DNA of 64,000 nt from Flavobacterium pallidum (GCF_003097535.1 NZ_CP029187.1:3038001-3102000), one strand, 5' to 3'. Numbered from the stretch's first letter, positions 8,661-17,549 are shown. Notes: a model not told the origin generated them from the letters alone. Made by a program: numbers and translations.

Positions 8661-9460
8661 TGAAAAACAAGATATATTTTTTATTGCTGTGCTGCTGCTT
8701 TATTTCGTATAAAATCCAGGCGCAAGACCGCCTCGAGGTGTTCTTTGATTTTAATAAATACGACATCAATCCGGCGGCGAAAGAAAAGCTCGACCGCTGG
8801 CTTTCCGAGAATAAGAATATCGAGGTGACTAAAATTTACGGCTATTGCGACTGGAAAGGCACGAATGGTTATAATGATACGCTTTCGCTGAAACGTGTCA
8901 GCCAAATCTACAACTACATGATCAGCAACCAGGTAACGGTGGCTCCGGGCTATGAAACCAAAGGCTTCGGTGAAGATTTTACGCAATCCAAAGTCCAGTC
9001 TGAAAACCGCAAAGTGCTCGTTATCTACGAACCTAAAAAACCGAAACCCGAGCTTGTAGTCCCTAAAACCAAATACCAGACGCTCACCGAACAGGTCAAG
9101 ACCGCAAAAGCCGGTGACCTGATCAAATTGGAAAACATCAATTTCTTCAATAATTCTGATGCCGTTGTGCCTAAGTCAAAGCCAGTCCTGGCCGAACTGC
9201 TTTGCATCATGGAAGACAACCCGAAACTGAAAATCGAGATACAGGGCCACATCTGCTGCCAGACACAGGGCGACGTAAACGATATTTCGACCAAGCGCGC
9301 CAAGGCCGTGCATACTTACCTGATACGCAATAAAATCAAAAGCGACCGGCTTTCCTTCAAAGGTTACGGTGTCACCCGCCCAATGCATCCGATCCCGGAA
9401 AAAAACAGCCAGGAAGAAGATGACAATCGCCGTGTGGAAATTTTGATTGTTTCGAATTAA
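8660..9460 (+). CDS. OmpA family protein, paralogue of the preceding gene
   Basis: A 266-residue exported protein with the same plan as its neighbour: signal peptide to about residue 21, a first OmpA-like domain (VFFDFNKYDINPAAKEKL ... GYCDWKGTNGYNDT) and a second (NFFNNSDAVVPKSKP ... IQGHICCQTQGDVNDISTKRAK ... DNRRVEILIVSN). The second domain again has CC where GHTD is expected. The start ATG overlaps the stop of the preceding gene. A predicted peptidoglycan-associated role follows from the family; the Cys pair may form a disulphide or bind metal (inference). A CGCAAAG-type repeat and a terminator follow. Confidence 0.85.
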   Translation: MKNKIYFLLLCCCFISYKIQAQDRLEVFFDFNKYDINPAAKEKLDRWLSENKNIEVTKIYGYCDWKGTNGYNDTLSLKRVSQIYNYMISNQVTVAPGYETKGFGEDFTQSKVQSENRKVLVIYEPKKPKPELVVPKTKYQTLTEQVKTAKAGDLIKLENINFFNNSDAVVPKSKPVLAELLCIMEDNPKLKIEIQGHICCQTQGDVNDISTKRAKAVHTYLIRNKIKSDRLSFKGYGVTRPMHPIPEKNSQEEDDNRRVEILIVSN

Positions 9461-9461
9461 G

Positions 9462-9521
9462 GTTAACCGCAAAGCACGCCAGGCTTTTCGCAAGGAACAC
9501 AAGGATTTTTCAGCGCACTTT
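9462..9521 (+). repeat. CGCAAAG-type dispersed repeat, copy 1
   Basis: The sequence begins TTAACCGCAAAGCACGCC and continues with TTTTCGCAAGGAACACAAGG. A second copy in the opposite orientation lies at 23887-23967. Both sit directly 3' of a coding sequence. Confidence 0.6.
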
Positions 9522-9540
9522 GCAGTAAAAAAATCATAAA

Positions 9541-9568
9541 AAAACCGCCTCATGGGCGGTTCTTTATT
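9541..9568. terminator. Bidirectional terminator between OmpA pair and DUF1573 gene
   Basis: ACCGCC-TCATG/GGCGGT hairpin (about 9544-9560) flanked by an A-run on the left and TTCTTTATTTT on the right. It can end transcription of the convergent genes on both sides. Confidence 0.75.
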
Positions 9569-9579
9569 TTGAAATGGAA

Positions 9580-10014
9580 TTACTTTTCCATAATCGATTT
9601 CTTCTTCTCCAAAAGGTTCACTTCTTTCTTCGCGATCACCTCCCCTTTGATTTTCAGTGCAATCTTGCCACCTTCCACATTCACCGCATTCGACTCCACA
9701 GTAATGGTTTTGCGGATCGCACCCGGATTCATGTTGTATTTCACATCAATCTTACCCGTTTTTCCCGGCATGATGTCTTCAGTTGGTTTTGAAGGCACGG
9801 TACAACCGCAGGTCGATTGCACATTGATGATCTTCAGCGGGGCATCGCCAGTATTCTTAAATTCAAAACTCCTGATTCCGCTGTCAGTATCTTTTGAAAC
9901 TGTCCCGTAATCAATCGTATTGTCCTTCGCCATGAATTCGATTTTCGGGCCTGATTGGGAAAATCCCACTACCGAAATCATCGCAAAAAACGCTAAAAAT
10001 AATAGTCTTTTCAT
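9580..10014 (-). CDS. DUF1573 domain exported protein
   Basis: A 144-residue exported protein. The start MKRLLFLAFFAMISVVGFSQ at 10014 is preferred to an ATG three codons upstream because it begins the signal peptide. The rest is one DUF1573 (ASH/MSP-like immunoglobulin fold) domain with the family features: an FEFKNTGDAPLKI strand, the TCGCTVPSKPTED cysteine motif (about residues 86-98) and PGKTGKIDVKYN. A short lysine-rich tail (VNLLEKKKS) follows. Such proteins are periplasmic or surface proteins of unknown function and are abundant in Bacteroidetes. The gene is divergent from valS and ends at a shared hairpin. Confidence 0.85.
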   Translation of the reverse strand: MKRLLFLAFFAMISVVGFSQSGPKIEFMAKDNTIDYGTVSKDTDSGIRSFEFKNTGDAPLKIINVQSTCGCTVPSKPTEDIMPGKTGKIDVKYNMNPGAIRKTITVESNAVNVEGGKIALKIKGEVIAKKEVNLLEKKKSIMEK

Positions 10015-10106
10015 TTTGTACATTTTTATTTGGGTTCGTAAATTTAAATTCTTTTAACTAATGTGCAAATAATTAATTCTTAATTTTTTATCCCACACGA
10101 TTTATT

Positions 10107-10114
10107 TATTTTTG
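10107..10114 (+). promoter_or_regulatory. -7 box upstream of valS
   Basis: TATTTTTG matches TAnnTTTG exactly. It is about 195 nt upstream of the valS start, so the transcript would have a long leader that contains the dispersed element at 10154-10236. Confidence 0.4.
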
Positions 10115-10153
10115 CACACTATTGCAAAAACCGTACCGAAGATTTTTTTCTTT

Positions 10154-10236
10154 CGGAGCTATTTCCTGCTGTCCGCTATATCTTTTCCCTGCTAAAGAAG
10201 CAGGAAAAAGGATGCCGCTTCCATCAGGGCTAAAAC
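10154..10236 (+). repeat. Dispersed hairpin element, copy A1 (valS leader)
   Basis: The conserved 5' block GGAGCTATTTCCTGCTGTCC, then GCTATATCTTTT, is followed by a variable hairpin (CCCTGCT-AAAG-AAGCAGG) and the conserved 3' block GGATGCCGCTTCCATC plus AGGGCTAAA. Copy A2 at 52194-52294 has the same flanks on the other strand but a different hairpin. Confidence 0.7.
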
Positions 10237-10309
10237 GCTGATTTCCAAATCATATTTTGCAGTCACATCAATAATCAGAAATAAAATGCCGGAACGGCAA
10301 ACCAATACT

Positions 10310-12943
10310 ATGACAATCCCAGCACAATTCGACACCAAAGCCATTGAAGACAAATGGTACGCCTACTGGATGGAACACAATTACTTTCATTCGGAACCCG
10401 ACCACCGTAAGCCTTACACCATTACGATTCCGCCGCCAAACGTCACCGGCGTACTGCACATGGGCCACATGCTCAACAATACCATTCAGGATGTATTGAT
10501 CCGCCGTGCGCGCCTTAAAGGCTTCAACGCGTGTTGGGTTCCAGGTACGGACCATGCGTCGATTGCCACTGAGGCCAAAGTCGTAGCCAAGCTAAAATCC
10601 GAAGGCATCAATAAAAATGACCTGTCCCGCGAGGAATTCCTGGCCCATGCCTGGGAATGGACTGACAAATACGGTGGCGTCATTTTGGACCAGTTGAAAA
10701 AACTTGGCGCTTCCTGCGATTGGGAACGAACGAAATTCACGATGGATCCTGACATGTCCGCATCAGTAATCCGCTCTTTCGTCGATCTGTACAACAAAGG
10801 CATGATTTACCGCGGCTATCGTATGGTGAACTGGGATCCGGAAGCCAAGACCACACTTTCCGACGAAGAAGTCATTTACGAAGAACAACAGGGAAAACTC
10901 TATTTCCTCAAATATAAGATTGAAGGCACGAACGATTTCCTGACGGTAGCCACGACAAGACCTGAAACCATTTTCGGCGATACGGCGATCTGCATCAATC
11001 CGAATGATGCACGTTTTTCACATTTAAAAGGTAAAAAAGCGATCGTTCCCATCTGCGGACGCGTGGTTCCTATCATTGAAGACGACTATGTAGATATGGA
11101 ATTCGGTACGGGCTGTTTAAAAGTAACGCCTGCACATGACGTGAATGATAAGGCTTTAGGTGAAAAACACCATTTGGAAATCATCGATATTTTTAATGAA
11201 GATGCGTCACTGAATGCCCACGGCTTGCATTACGAAGGCAAAGACCGATTTACGGTGCGCGCGGAAATCGCAAAAGAACTCGAAGCCAATGGTGATTTGG
11301 CCAGGACCGAAAACCACCTCAATAAGGTAGGCACTTCTGAAAGGACAAAAGCAGTCATCGAACCGCGCCTGTCCGACCAATGGTTCCTGAAAATGGAGGA
11401 ATTGGTAAAACCTGCCATCAAAGCTGTTCTTGAAGACAACGAAATTAAATTATACCCGAAGAAATTCGAGAATACTTACAGGCATTGGCTTGAAAATATC
11501 CGCGACTGGAATATCTCACGCCAATTGTGGTGGGGACAGCAGATCCCGGCATATTATTACGGCCTGGGTAAAGAAGATTTTGTCGTGGCTGAAACGCCCG
11601 CTGATGCTTTGGAATTGGCAAAATCCAAAACGCAGAACCCAAGCCTGCAATTGTCGGACTTAACGCAGGATGCCGATGCTTTGGACACCTGGTTTTCTTC
11701 CTGGCTGTGGCCCATGGCGGTTTTCGGAGGGATAATGGATCCTGAAAACAAGGATTTCAAATATTATTACCCAACCAATGATTTGGTAACAGGTCCGGAC
11801 ATCCTTTTCTTTTGGGTGGCACGCATGATTATTGCTGGTTATGAGTATACCGGCAAAAAGCCTTTTACGAACGTATACCTGACCGGATTGGTACGCGACA
11901 GCCAACGCCGTAAAATGTCTAAATCGTTAGGAAACTCCCCTGATCCGCTGGACCTGATCGATAAATTCGGGGCAGACGGTGTTCGTGTGGGATTATTGCT
12001 GAGCGCTTCGGCAGGAAACGACATTTTGTTTGACGAAGAACTGTGCAACCAGGGGAAAGCATTTACGCATAAAATATGGAACGCCTTCAGATTGATCAAA
12101 GGATGGGAAGTTTCAGATGCCATTCCGCAACCGGAATCGTCGAAGGTAGCAGTGGAATGGTTTGAAGCCAAACTGCAGCAGACATTAGCCGAAATCGAAG
12201 ACCATTTTGAAAAATACCGTATTTCAGATGCCTTAATGGCCATTTACAAACTGGTCTGGGATGATTTCTGTTCGTGGTTCCTGGAAATGATCAAGCCTGC
12301 GTACCAGCAGCCAATTGACAGCGTTACTTTTGCGAAAGCGCTGGAAATGCTCGAAAACAATATGAAATTACTGCATCCGTTCATGCCGTTTTTGACTGAG
12401 GAAATCTGGCAGCTTATTGCCGATCGCAAGCCTGAAGACGCGTTGATCATATCACAATGGCCTGAAAAAAAATCCTTTGATAATAAACTGATTGCGGATT
12501 TTGAACATACCATGGAAGTCATTTCGGCTGTAAGGACAGTGCGAAAAGAGAAAAACATCCCGTTCAGGGACGTGATTTCGCTAAAGGCGATTAACAGCGA
12601 AAATGTTTCGACGTACTTTGATTCGGTAGTCTCAAAACTTGGCAACATTGATGCTTTTGAATATGTCTCTGAAAAGGCAGACGGCGCTTTATCCTTCCGT
12701 GTAAAATCGAACGAATATTTTGTACCGATTACCGGAAACATTGATATGGAAGCCGAAATTAAAAAGCTTACCGAAGAATTGGAATACAACAAAGGCTTCT
12801 TAAAATCAGTCCAGGGGAAATTGTCAAACGAAAAATTCGTGAGCGGTGCCCCGGAAAAAGTCATTGAAATCGAGCGCAAGAAAGAAGCCGATGCTTTGGC
12901 AAAGATTGCTATGATTGAGCAGAGCCTTTTGAGTTTGAAATAA
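10310..12943 (+). CDS. valS: Valyl-tRNA synthetase
   Basis: Class I aminoacyl-tRNA synthetase charging tRNA-Val in the cytoplasm. The start at 10310 ([17 protein letters not shown]) fits the family; an in-frame ATG 8 codons upstream is possible. Motifs: [13 protein letters not shown] with HMGH starting near residue 50, the editing-domain segment [12 protein letters not shown], the class I KMSKS loop ([12 protein letters not shown]) near residue 535, an anticodon-binding domain, and the C-terminal ValS coiled-coil arm (about 810-877, rich in K/E). Its 877 residues are a full-length bacterial ValS. The leader of about 190 nt contains a dispersed hairpin element; whether it affects expression is unknown. 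Confidence 0.97.
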   Translation: MTIPAQFDTKAIEDKWYAYWMEHNYFHSEPDHRKPYTITIPPPNVTGVLHMGHMLNNTIQDVLIRRARLKGFNACWVPGTDHASIATEAKVVAKLKSEGINKNDLSREEFLAHAWEWTDKYGGVILDQLKKLGASCDWERTKFTMDPDMSASVIRSFVDLYNKGMIYRGYRMVNWDPEAKTTLSDEEVIYEEQQGKLYFLKYKIEGTNDFLTVATTRPETIFGDTAICINPNDARFSHLKGKKAIVPICGRVVPIIEDDYVDMEFGTGCLKVTPAHDVNDKALGEKHHLEIIDIFNEDASLNAHGLHYEGKDRFTVRAEIAKELEANGDLARTENHLNKVGTSERTKAVIEPRLSDQWFLKMEELVKPAIKAVLEDNEIKLYPKKFENTYRHWLENIRDWNISRQLWWGQQIPAYYYGLGKEDFVVAETPADALELAKSKTQNPSLQLSDLTQDADALDTWFSSWLWPMAVFGGIMDPENKDFKYYYPTNDLVTGPDILFFWVARMIIAGYEYTGKKPFTNVYLTGLVRDSQRRKMSKSLGNSPDPLDLIDKFGADGVRVGLLLSASAGNDILFDEELCNQGKAFTHKIWNAFRLIKGWEVSDAIPQPESSKVAVEWFEAKLQQTLAEIEDHFEKYRISDALMAIYKLVWDDFCSWFLEMIKPAYQQPIDSVTFAKALEMLENNMKLLHPFMPFLTEEIWQLIADRKPEDALIISQWPEKKSFDNKLIADFEHTMEVISAVRTVRKEKNIPFRDVISLKAINSENVSTYFDSVVSKLGNIDAFEYVSEKADGALSFRVKSNEYFVPITGNIDMEAEIKKLTEELEYNKGFLKSVQGKLSNEKFVSGAPEKVIEIERKKEADALAKIAMIEQSLLSLK

Positions 12944-12972
12944 AAAAATCCCGGTAATTCCGGGATTTTTTA
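12943..12972. terminator. Bidirectional terminator between valS and FG-GAP gene
   Basis: AAAAAATCCCGG-TAATT-CCGGGATTTTTT lies in the 26-nt space between the convergent stops and has A/T runs on both sides. Confidence 0.85.
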
Positions 12973-14358
12973 TTGTTTTATAATTTTACCAGTGGCATCG
13001 CCTTTTGCTGTATGCACTTTAACGAAGTATACTCCGGAAGCATAACCTGCCATATTGATGCGCTGTATGTCACTGGATTTCTGCAGGGCTGCCACCTGCA
13101 TGCCCAGGGCATTCAAGATTGAAATTTCGGCAACACCACCTGAATCCGACATGCTGAAATCAATATTGACGACATCATTAACGGGATTCGGATACATGGC
13201 AGGAGCCTGGATTTTTGCTGGTTCTTCGGTACCGAGTGATTCAGAAATGTTGTAAAGGATGACCAATCCGTGGTTATAGTCTGCAATCGCCACATCCTTT
13301 AAACCATCACCATTAATATCACCCAGAGCCATGCCCTGCCTGTTGTAATGGGAAGCATAAGAGATTGGGAAAGCATAATAACCGCTGTACATCCCGGAAG
13401 TATTCTGCGTGTAGCAGCTTAAACTATTCCAGCCGCCGTGCGCAGTAACGATCTCATTTTTGCCGTCGTTGTTCATATCCCCTATTTCTATAGGTTCCGG
13501 GATATCATATGCCGAAATCGATACCGGAGTATTCATCAGTTGTGTAGCGGGGTTTTGTTTCAGGATCGTTATTTTGGCCGAGGGCGAATTGCCTCCCCTG
13601 GAAGCGGCGATGTCAATTTTTCCATCATTGCTTAAATCGCCTAAAGCAATCCCGTTAATCGATAGGCCTGTTCCTGAAAGGTAAGCAACCGGGGAATTAA
13701 GCGTCCCGGAAGCATTTTGTGTCAACACATTCAAGGCATCAGAGGATTTCACTACGACATCATCCCTGCCATCATCATCGACATCTGCAATATCAATTTC
13801 AATATCATAATTCATCATGATGCTGTATGAAGTGGTAGCAAACGTCGCTCCGCCGGATTGTATCATGACAGAAAATGAATTGAGGTACCCTACGGCAATA
13901 TCTTTGAGTCCATCATTGTTTAGATCGCCTATCTTCAGGGTTTTGGCATAATTATTAAGTGCCACTTCATTTACTGCATCTAAAGTCCCATTGGTATTTT
14001 GATAGTAAATCCCGATCTTATTGCCAAAAGCTATGACGACATCATTAAGCCCGTCATTGTTCATATCGTCAATATCTATTGCCTCTATATCCATACTTGT
14101 CGTGGCATACGGGTATTTTACAGGTGTTTCGAGCTCGCCTGAACCGTTTTGCAAATACACAAGGATGCTGAAATCATTGTCTCCATCGGCATAGCTGCCC
14201 ATCCCAAGGACCACATCCTTAAGCCCATCGTGGTTCATATCCTCAATAGCAACAGTTTCGGGCCAGGAGCCGGTCGGTATAGCTACGTAAGGAGAAAAAC
14301 TGATCTGTGCTTCACAAACAGAAAATCCAAACAAACAAATCAATAAAAGCCTTTTCAT
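12970..14358 (-). CDS. FG-GAP/VCBS repeat protein with T9SS sorting domain
   Basis: A 462-residue secreted protein. The start MKRLLLICLFGFSVCEAQ at 14358 is chosen because it begins the signal peptide and lies 4 nt after the upstream stop; the in-frame ATG 11 codons earlier would overlap that gene. Seven FG-GAP-like units follow, each with a calcium-type loop such as DMNHDGLKD, DMNNDGLND, DLNNDGLKD, DVDDDGRDD, DLSNDGKID, DMNNDGKNE and DINGDGLKD. Together they predict a seven-bladed beta-propeller. The C-terminus (about 390-462) is a type A sorting domain (MYPNPVNDVVNI ... GVYFVKVHTAKG). It is the last gene of the rsfS-ftsH-cdsA chain. The ligand is unknown. Confidence 0.85.
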   Translation of the reverse strand: MKRLLLICLFGFSVCEAQISFSPYVAIPTGSWPETVAIEDMNHDGLKDVVLGMGSYADGDNDFSILVYLQNGSGELETPVKYPYATTSMDIEAIDIDDMNNDGLNDVVIAFGNKIGIYYQNTNGTLDAVNEVALNNYAKTLKIGDLNNDGLKDIAVGYLNSFSVMIQSGGATFATTSYSIMMNYDIEIDIADVDDDGRDDVVVKSSDALNVLTQNASGTLNSPVAYLSGTGLSINGIALGDLSNDGKIDIAASRGGNSPSAKITILKQNPATQLMNTPVSISAYDIPEPIEIGDMNNDGKNEIVTAHGGWNSLSCYTQNTSGMYSGYYAFPISYASHYNRQGMALGDINGDGLKDVAIADYNHGLVILYNISESLGTEEPAKIQAPAMYPNPVNDVVNIDFSMSDSGGVAEISILNALGMQVAALQKSSDIQRINMAGYASGVYFVKVHTAKGDATGKIIKQ

Positions 14359-14362
14359 AAAA

Positions 14363-15145
14363 TCAGTTCTTTTTCTTAATCGCTTCTTCATACCGCTCGC
14401 CCACTTTCTGCCAGTTAATCACATTAAAAAATGCATTGATGTAATTCTTTCTTTTGTACTGATACTGAATATAATAGGCATGCTCCCAAATATCCAAAGC
14501 CAATATTGGTTTTCCCGAAACCAAAACGCCTGGCATTAACGGGTTATCCTGATTTTGCGTTGATGTCACCTCCAGTTTTCCTGATGGATTTACGATCAGC
14601 CAAGCCCATCCCGAACCAAATTGATCCGATGCGGCTTTTTCAAATTGTGATCTGAAAACCTCAAACGATCCAAAATCCGCAGCAATAGCAAGCGCTAAAG
14701 TATCTTTGGGCTGGCCGCCACCCTTGCCTGACATGCCATCCCAAAAAAAGCTGTGATTGTAAAAACCACCGGCATTGTTGCGCAAAGGCATATTTTCAGT
14801 TCCTGCTTTTTTAAGGATATCTTCAATGGACGCTTTCTCCAGATCTGTTCCGGCGAGCGCTTTATTGAGATTATTGGTATAGGTAAGGTAATGTTTTGAA
14901 TAATGCAGCTCCATGGTGCGCGCATCGATATCGGGAGCCAAAGCGTTGTAGGCATAAGGCAGTTTTACCATTTCAAATGCGCCTTCATCCGCTTTCACGT
15001 CTGATGGATCGCCCATGACGGTTTTGGCTGGCGCTTCATTTTCAGGCAAAGGCACCTCGACTTCGGTAAGCTTTTTTTGGTTACACGAAAAAAGTGTCAT
15101 GACGACAACCGGAAAAAAAAACAAACGTAATATTTTCATGGTCAT
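14363..15145 (-). CDS. Exported superoxide dismutase lipoprotein (Mn/Fe family)
   Basis: It dismutates superoxide to peroxide and oxygen. A 260-residue form: lipoprotein signal (FFFPVVVMTLFSC, Cys21), a linker of about 35 residues, then a complete SOD fold. Predicted metal ligands are H81 (MELHYSKHY), H131 (FYNHSFFW), D218 and H222 (DIWEHAYY). The paired GG before the second ligand and Q199 in STQNQDNPLM are the Mn-type signature, though metal choice is not proven. The lipid anchor places it in the periplasm or at an outer membrane leaflet, unlike cytoplasmic SodA/SodB. The ATG at 15145 overlaps the ACBP stop by 4 nt (ATGA); an ATG two codons later is possible. Confidence 0.92.
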   Translation of the reverse strand: MTMKILRLFFFPVVVMTLFSCNQKKLTEVEVPLPENEAPAKTVMGDPSDVKADEGAFEMVKLPYAYNALAPDIDARTMELHYSKHYLTYTNNLNKALAGTDLEKASIEDILKKAGTENMPLRNNAGGFYNHSFFWDGMSGKGGGQPKDTLALAIAADFGSFEVFRSQFEKAASDQFGSGWAWLIVNPSGKLEVTSTQNQDNPLMPGVLVSGKPILALDIWEHAYYIQYQYKRKNYINAFFNVINWQKVGERYEEAIKKKN

Positions 15146-15411
15146 TTGTTCAGGGAATGGATCAATTCAATATAAGCTTCTTTGGCTTCATCGGCCGACA
15201 GATGGCTGATTTGCATCCAGGCATTGGTTTTAAATGCATTGCGGAGGTCAAAATTCGACGCATGCTGGCTATTGTCTATTGTCCCGAAAGTGGCTTGTTT
15301 GTAAAAAGCATACAACCGCAACTGGATATCCTGAGGAAGCGACGACTGTGTCATCTCACCGGCAATTTCTACCGCATCGTTAAAGCGCTTATTTAATCCT
15401 TCGGGTTCCAT
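15142..15411 (-). CDS. Acyl-CoA-binding protein
   Basis: An 89-residue member of the ACBP family: four predicted helices and the family core LPQDIQLRLYAFYKQATFG, with NAFKTNAWMQISHLSADEAKEAYIELI after it. In eukaryotes ACBP binds long-chain acyl-CoA and acts as a pool former; bacterial copies are less common. Here it lies immediately after psd (no intergenic base) and overlaps the SOD gene by 4 nt, inside a phospholipid-synthesis operon, which fits a role in supplying or buffering acyl-CoA. Residues match the family well, so I am confident of the fold. Confidence 0.9.
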   Translation of the reverse strand: MEPEGLNKRFNDAVEIAGEMTQSSLPQDIQLRLYAFYKQATFGTIDNSQHASNFDLRNAFKTNAWMQISHLSADEAKEAYIELIHSLNK

Positions 15412-16077
15412 TTATGCTTTGGTTGCAATGATTGTCCTGTTTCCGACAGCTTTTTGCTGGAGTTTTACATCCACTTTTGTGCCCAAAGGGAGAAAAATAT
15501 CAACGCGGGAACCGAATTTGATAAATCCGGCATCTTCGCCCTGCACCACGTCCATGCCTTCTTTGGCATAATTCACGATGCGTTTTGCCAAAGCGCCGGC
15601 AATCTGCCTGTACAGGATTTCACCGAAAACCTTGTTCTCGATGACAATGGTCGTCCTTTCATTTTCCTCACTTGCTTTTGGATGCCATGCTACGAGGAAC
15701 TTTCCGGGATGGTACTTGCTGAATTTTACTTTACCGCTTACGGGAAAACGCGTCACGTGTACATTTATCGGCGACATAAAAATGGACACCTGCACACGAT
15801 TGTCCTTAAAGTATTCGCTTTCATACACCTCTTCGATGACAACCACTTTTCCGTCAACGGGTGCAATGATATGGTTGTTATTTACCACCAGCGTCCGGTT
15901 TGGGTTCCTGAAAAACTGCAGTATGATGATCAGGAAGAGCAATACCGCAATCTGAACGGTTTTCTGAAGCCACAAATCCACAATAAACTTATCGGCCAAA
16001 AGCACGATACCCACGCTTATTGCACACGAAACCAGGATAATTGTCGCGCCTTCTTTATGAAATTTTAAAAGTGCCAT
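15412..16077 (-). CDS. psd: Phosphatidylserine decarboxylase
   Basis: Converts phosphatidylserine to phosphatidylethanolamine at the inner membrane. At 221 residues it is the short PSD form, with an N-terminal membrane part (two hydrophobic segments within about 12-55) and the core IIAPVDGKVVVIEE ... FMSPINVHVTRFPVSG ... ERTTIVIENKVFGEILYRQIAG. The C-terminal KFGSRVDIFLP contains the Gly-Ser autocleavage site that gives the pyruvoyl group, in place of the LGST of the long form. It starts 1 nt after cdsA, so two phospholipid steps are made from one transcript. A pssA gene is not in the window. Confidence 0.95.
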   Translation of the reverse strand: MALLKFHKEGATIILVSCAISVGIVLLADKFIVDLWLQKTVQIAVLLFLIIILQFFRNPNRTLVVNNNHIIAPVDGKVVVIEEVYESEYFKDNRVQVSIFMSPINVHVTRFPVSGKVKFSKYHPGKFLVAWHPKASEENERTTIVIENKVFGEILYRQIAGALAKRIVNYAKEGMDVVQGEDAGFIKFGSRVDIFLPLGTKVDVKLQQKAVGNRTIIATKA

Positions 16078-16078
16078 G

Positions 16079-16903
16079 CTATAATAAATTTAATATTTGG
16101 TAAAACAAAAATACAAATGGGGCGGCGAAAATAATGCTGTCCAGCCTGTCCAGTATACCGCCGTGACCGGGCATGATCTTCCCGCTGTCCTTCACACCTG
16201 CAATCCTTTTAAACTTGGATTCGATTAAATCGCCTATCGTGCCGAAAATACTCATAATCAAAGCAAAACCAATCCATATGTTCTGCGCCAGCCTTCCCCC
16301 TTCGATATAATATTTCGAAATTAAGAAACCGGCTAAAACTGCAAAAGCAACGCCTCCCAGAAAACCTTCAATCGTCTTTTTCGGAGAGATCCTTTCGTAT
16401 AATTTATGCTTCCCTATAGATTTCCCGACAAGATATGCAAAGGTATCATTTGTCCAGATTAAAATAAAGATACCAATAAGAATTTTTGGATTATAACCCT
16501 TGACACCAAAAGGAATTTTAGTAATGATAATAAACGGCAGGATCACATAACCAATCAGGTAAGCGTATTTTGAAAAAGTATTAACAGAATCCTTGTTGCG
16601 GCTGAACAAAAAAACAATCCCTTTAATCGAAACCAGCATGGTCAGGGCCAAAAGGGCCAAATCGAAATTGCGGTCAAAACGGATTTTATTAAAAAGCAGG
16701 TAACTGATGGTTCCGTAGGTGGTAAGCGCTAATAACACGGGAAAAATGACATGGAGTTTCACCAGGTTGCAAAACTCAAACACAGCAATCACCAGGAAAA
16801 TACCGAAAAGAAGAAAGAATGTTTCGGTGGAGTAATAAATCGAAGCAATCAGCAATATCACATAAACAGCGCCGGAAATCCCCCTCTTGAGCGTTTCGTT
16901 CAT
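16079..16903 (-). CDS. cdsA: Phosphatidate cytidylyltransferase
   Basis: Makes CDP-diacylglycerol from phosphatidic acid and CTP, the branch point of phospholipid synthesis. 274 residues with about eight hydrophobic segments, an integral inner-membrane protein. The CDS signature is at the C-terminus: FGTIGDLIESKFKRIAGVKD, then SGKIMPGHGGILDRLDSI. The start MNETLKRGISG lies one base after the LUD gene stop. It belongs to the rsfS-ftsH-LUD-cdsA-psd-ACBP chain. Confidence 0.96.
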   Translation of the reverse strand: MNETLKRGISGAVYVILLIASIYYSTETFFLLFGIFLVIAVFEFCNLVKLHVIFPVLLALTTYGTISYLLFNKIRFDRNFDLALLALTMLVSIKGIVFLFSRNKDSVNTFSKYAYLIGYVILPFIIITKIPFGVKGYNPKILIGIFILIWTNDTFAYLVGKSIGKHKLYERISPKKTIEGFLGGVAFAVLAGFLISKYYIEGGRLAQNIWIGFALIMSIFGTIGDLIESKFKRIAGVKDSGKIMPGHGGILDRLDSIIFAAPFVFLFYQILNLL

Positions 16904-16904
16904 C

Positions 16905-17501
16905 TTAAAGATCCTCTAAAAGCAACAGATAAAGATTTTTGGCTACGCTTCCATAGTGCAGGAAGTCTTCTTCTTTGGCTTTTTCAAAATACTTGATCGT
17001 AGTAATATTTGAAGGATAGTCTTTCTCGTAACGCTTTTTGATTTCACGCAGGCCATCACTTTTATTTTCAATAATCTGGCTTGTTGTACCTACGATGACA
17101 ATATTTACAGGAAGTTCCTGTGGTTTGAGCTGCTTGATCTGGTTTGATGAAAAAAGCACCGAACCTTCGTCGGCAATCAGGTTTTCACAGGTAGCGAAAA
17201 GGAATTTAGGGTTTACCGGATTTTTGAAATTCAGATTGTTTTCTTCAAGCATTGTGTGCAGCTTGGGTTCAAAACACATCGCATCGCTTTCAAACCAGTC
17301 ATTTTCCTCGAGGATGTCCTCAAAATGGCTCCTGACCTCAGTAAGGTTTTCACAGTAAAGGAATTTACCGCCGTTTTTCCTGAAATTTATGGTAAACAGT
17401 TCGTCCATCGGAAGATTTGACGTACGGATTGCATTCAAATCGTTCTCCTTTTCTTCATCAGAAGAATCTCCGGGACCAAAAAATTTTCTAAAAAGACTCA
17501 T
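16905..17501 (-). CDS. LUD domain protein (LutC/YkgG type)
   Basis: A 198-residue soluble protein. The start at 17501 (MSLFRKFFGPGDSSDEEKE) is preferred over an in-frame ATG 14 codons upstream, whose extra residues look non-coding. The segment FLFATCENLIADEGSVLFSS and the later VNIVIVGTTSQII match the LUD fold (NagB/DeoD-like), which in LutC takes part in lactate oxidation. No lutA or lutB is nearby; instead it sits between ftsH and cdsA, 1 nt before cdsA, so its role here is probably different. The acidic N-terminal linker is not part of the fold. Confidence 0.8.
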   Translation of the reverse strand: MSLFRKFFGPGDSSDEEKENDLNAIRTSNLPMDELFTINFRKNGGKFLYCENLTEVRSHFEDILEENDWFESDAMCFEPKLHTMLEENNLNFKNPVNPKFLFATCENLIADEGSVLFSSNQIKQLKPQELPVNIVIVGTTSQIIENKSDGLREIKKRYEKDYPSNITTIKYFEKAKEEDFLHYGSVAKNLYLLLLEDL

Positions 17502-17549
17502 ATAAATTGTTGAAAAACCAAATTCCGGACTGAAATTTATCAAAGATAA

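Noticed and set aside
12244..12879. Long open frame (211 codons) on the minus strand inside valS
   Set aside because: It is antisense to a clearly conserved valS region, its protein is serine-rich without any family feature, and it has no promoter-like sequence.
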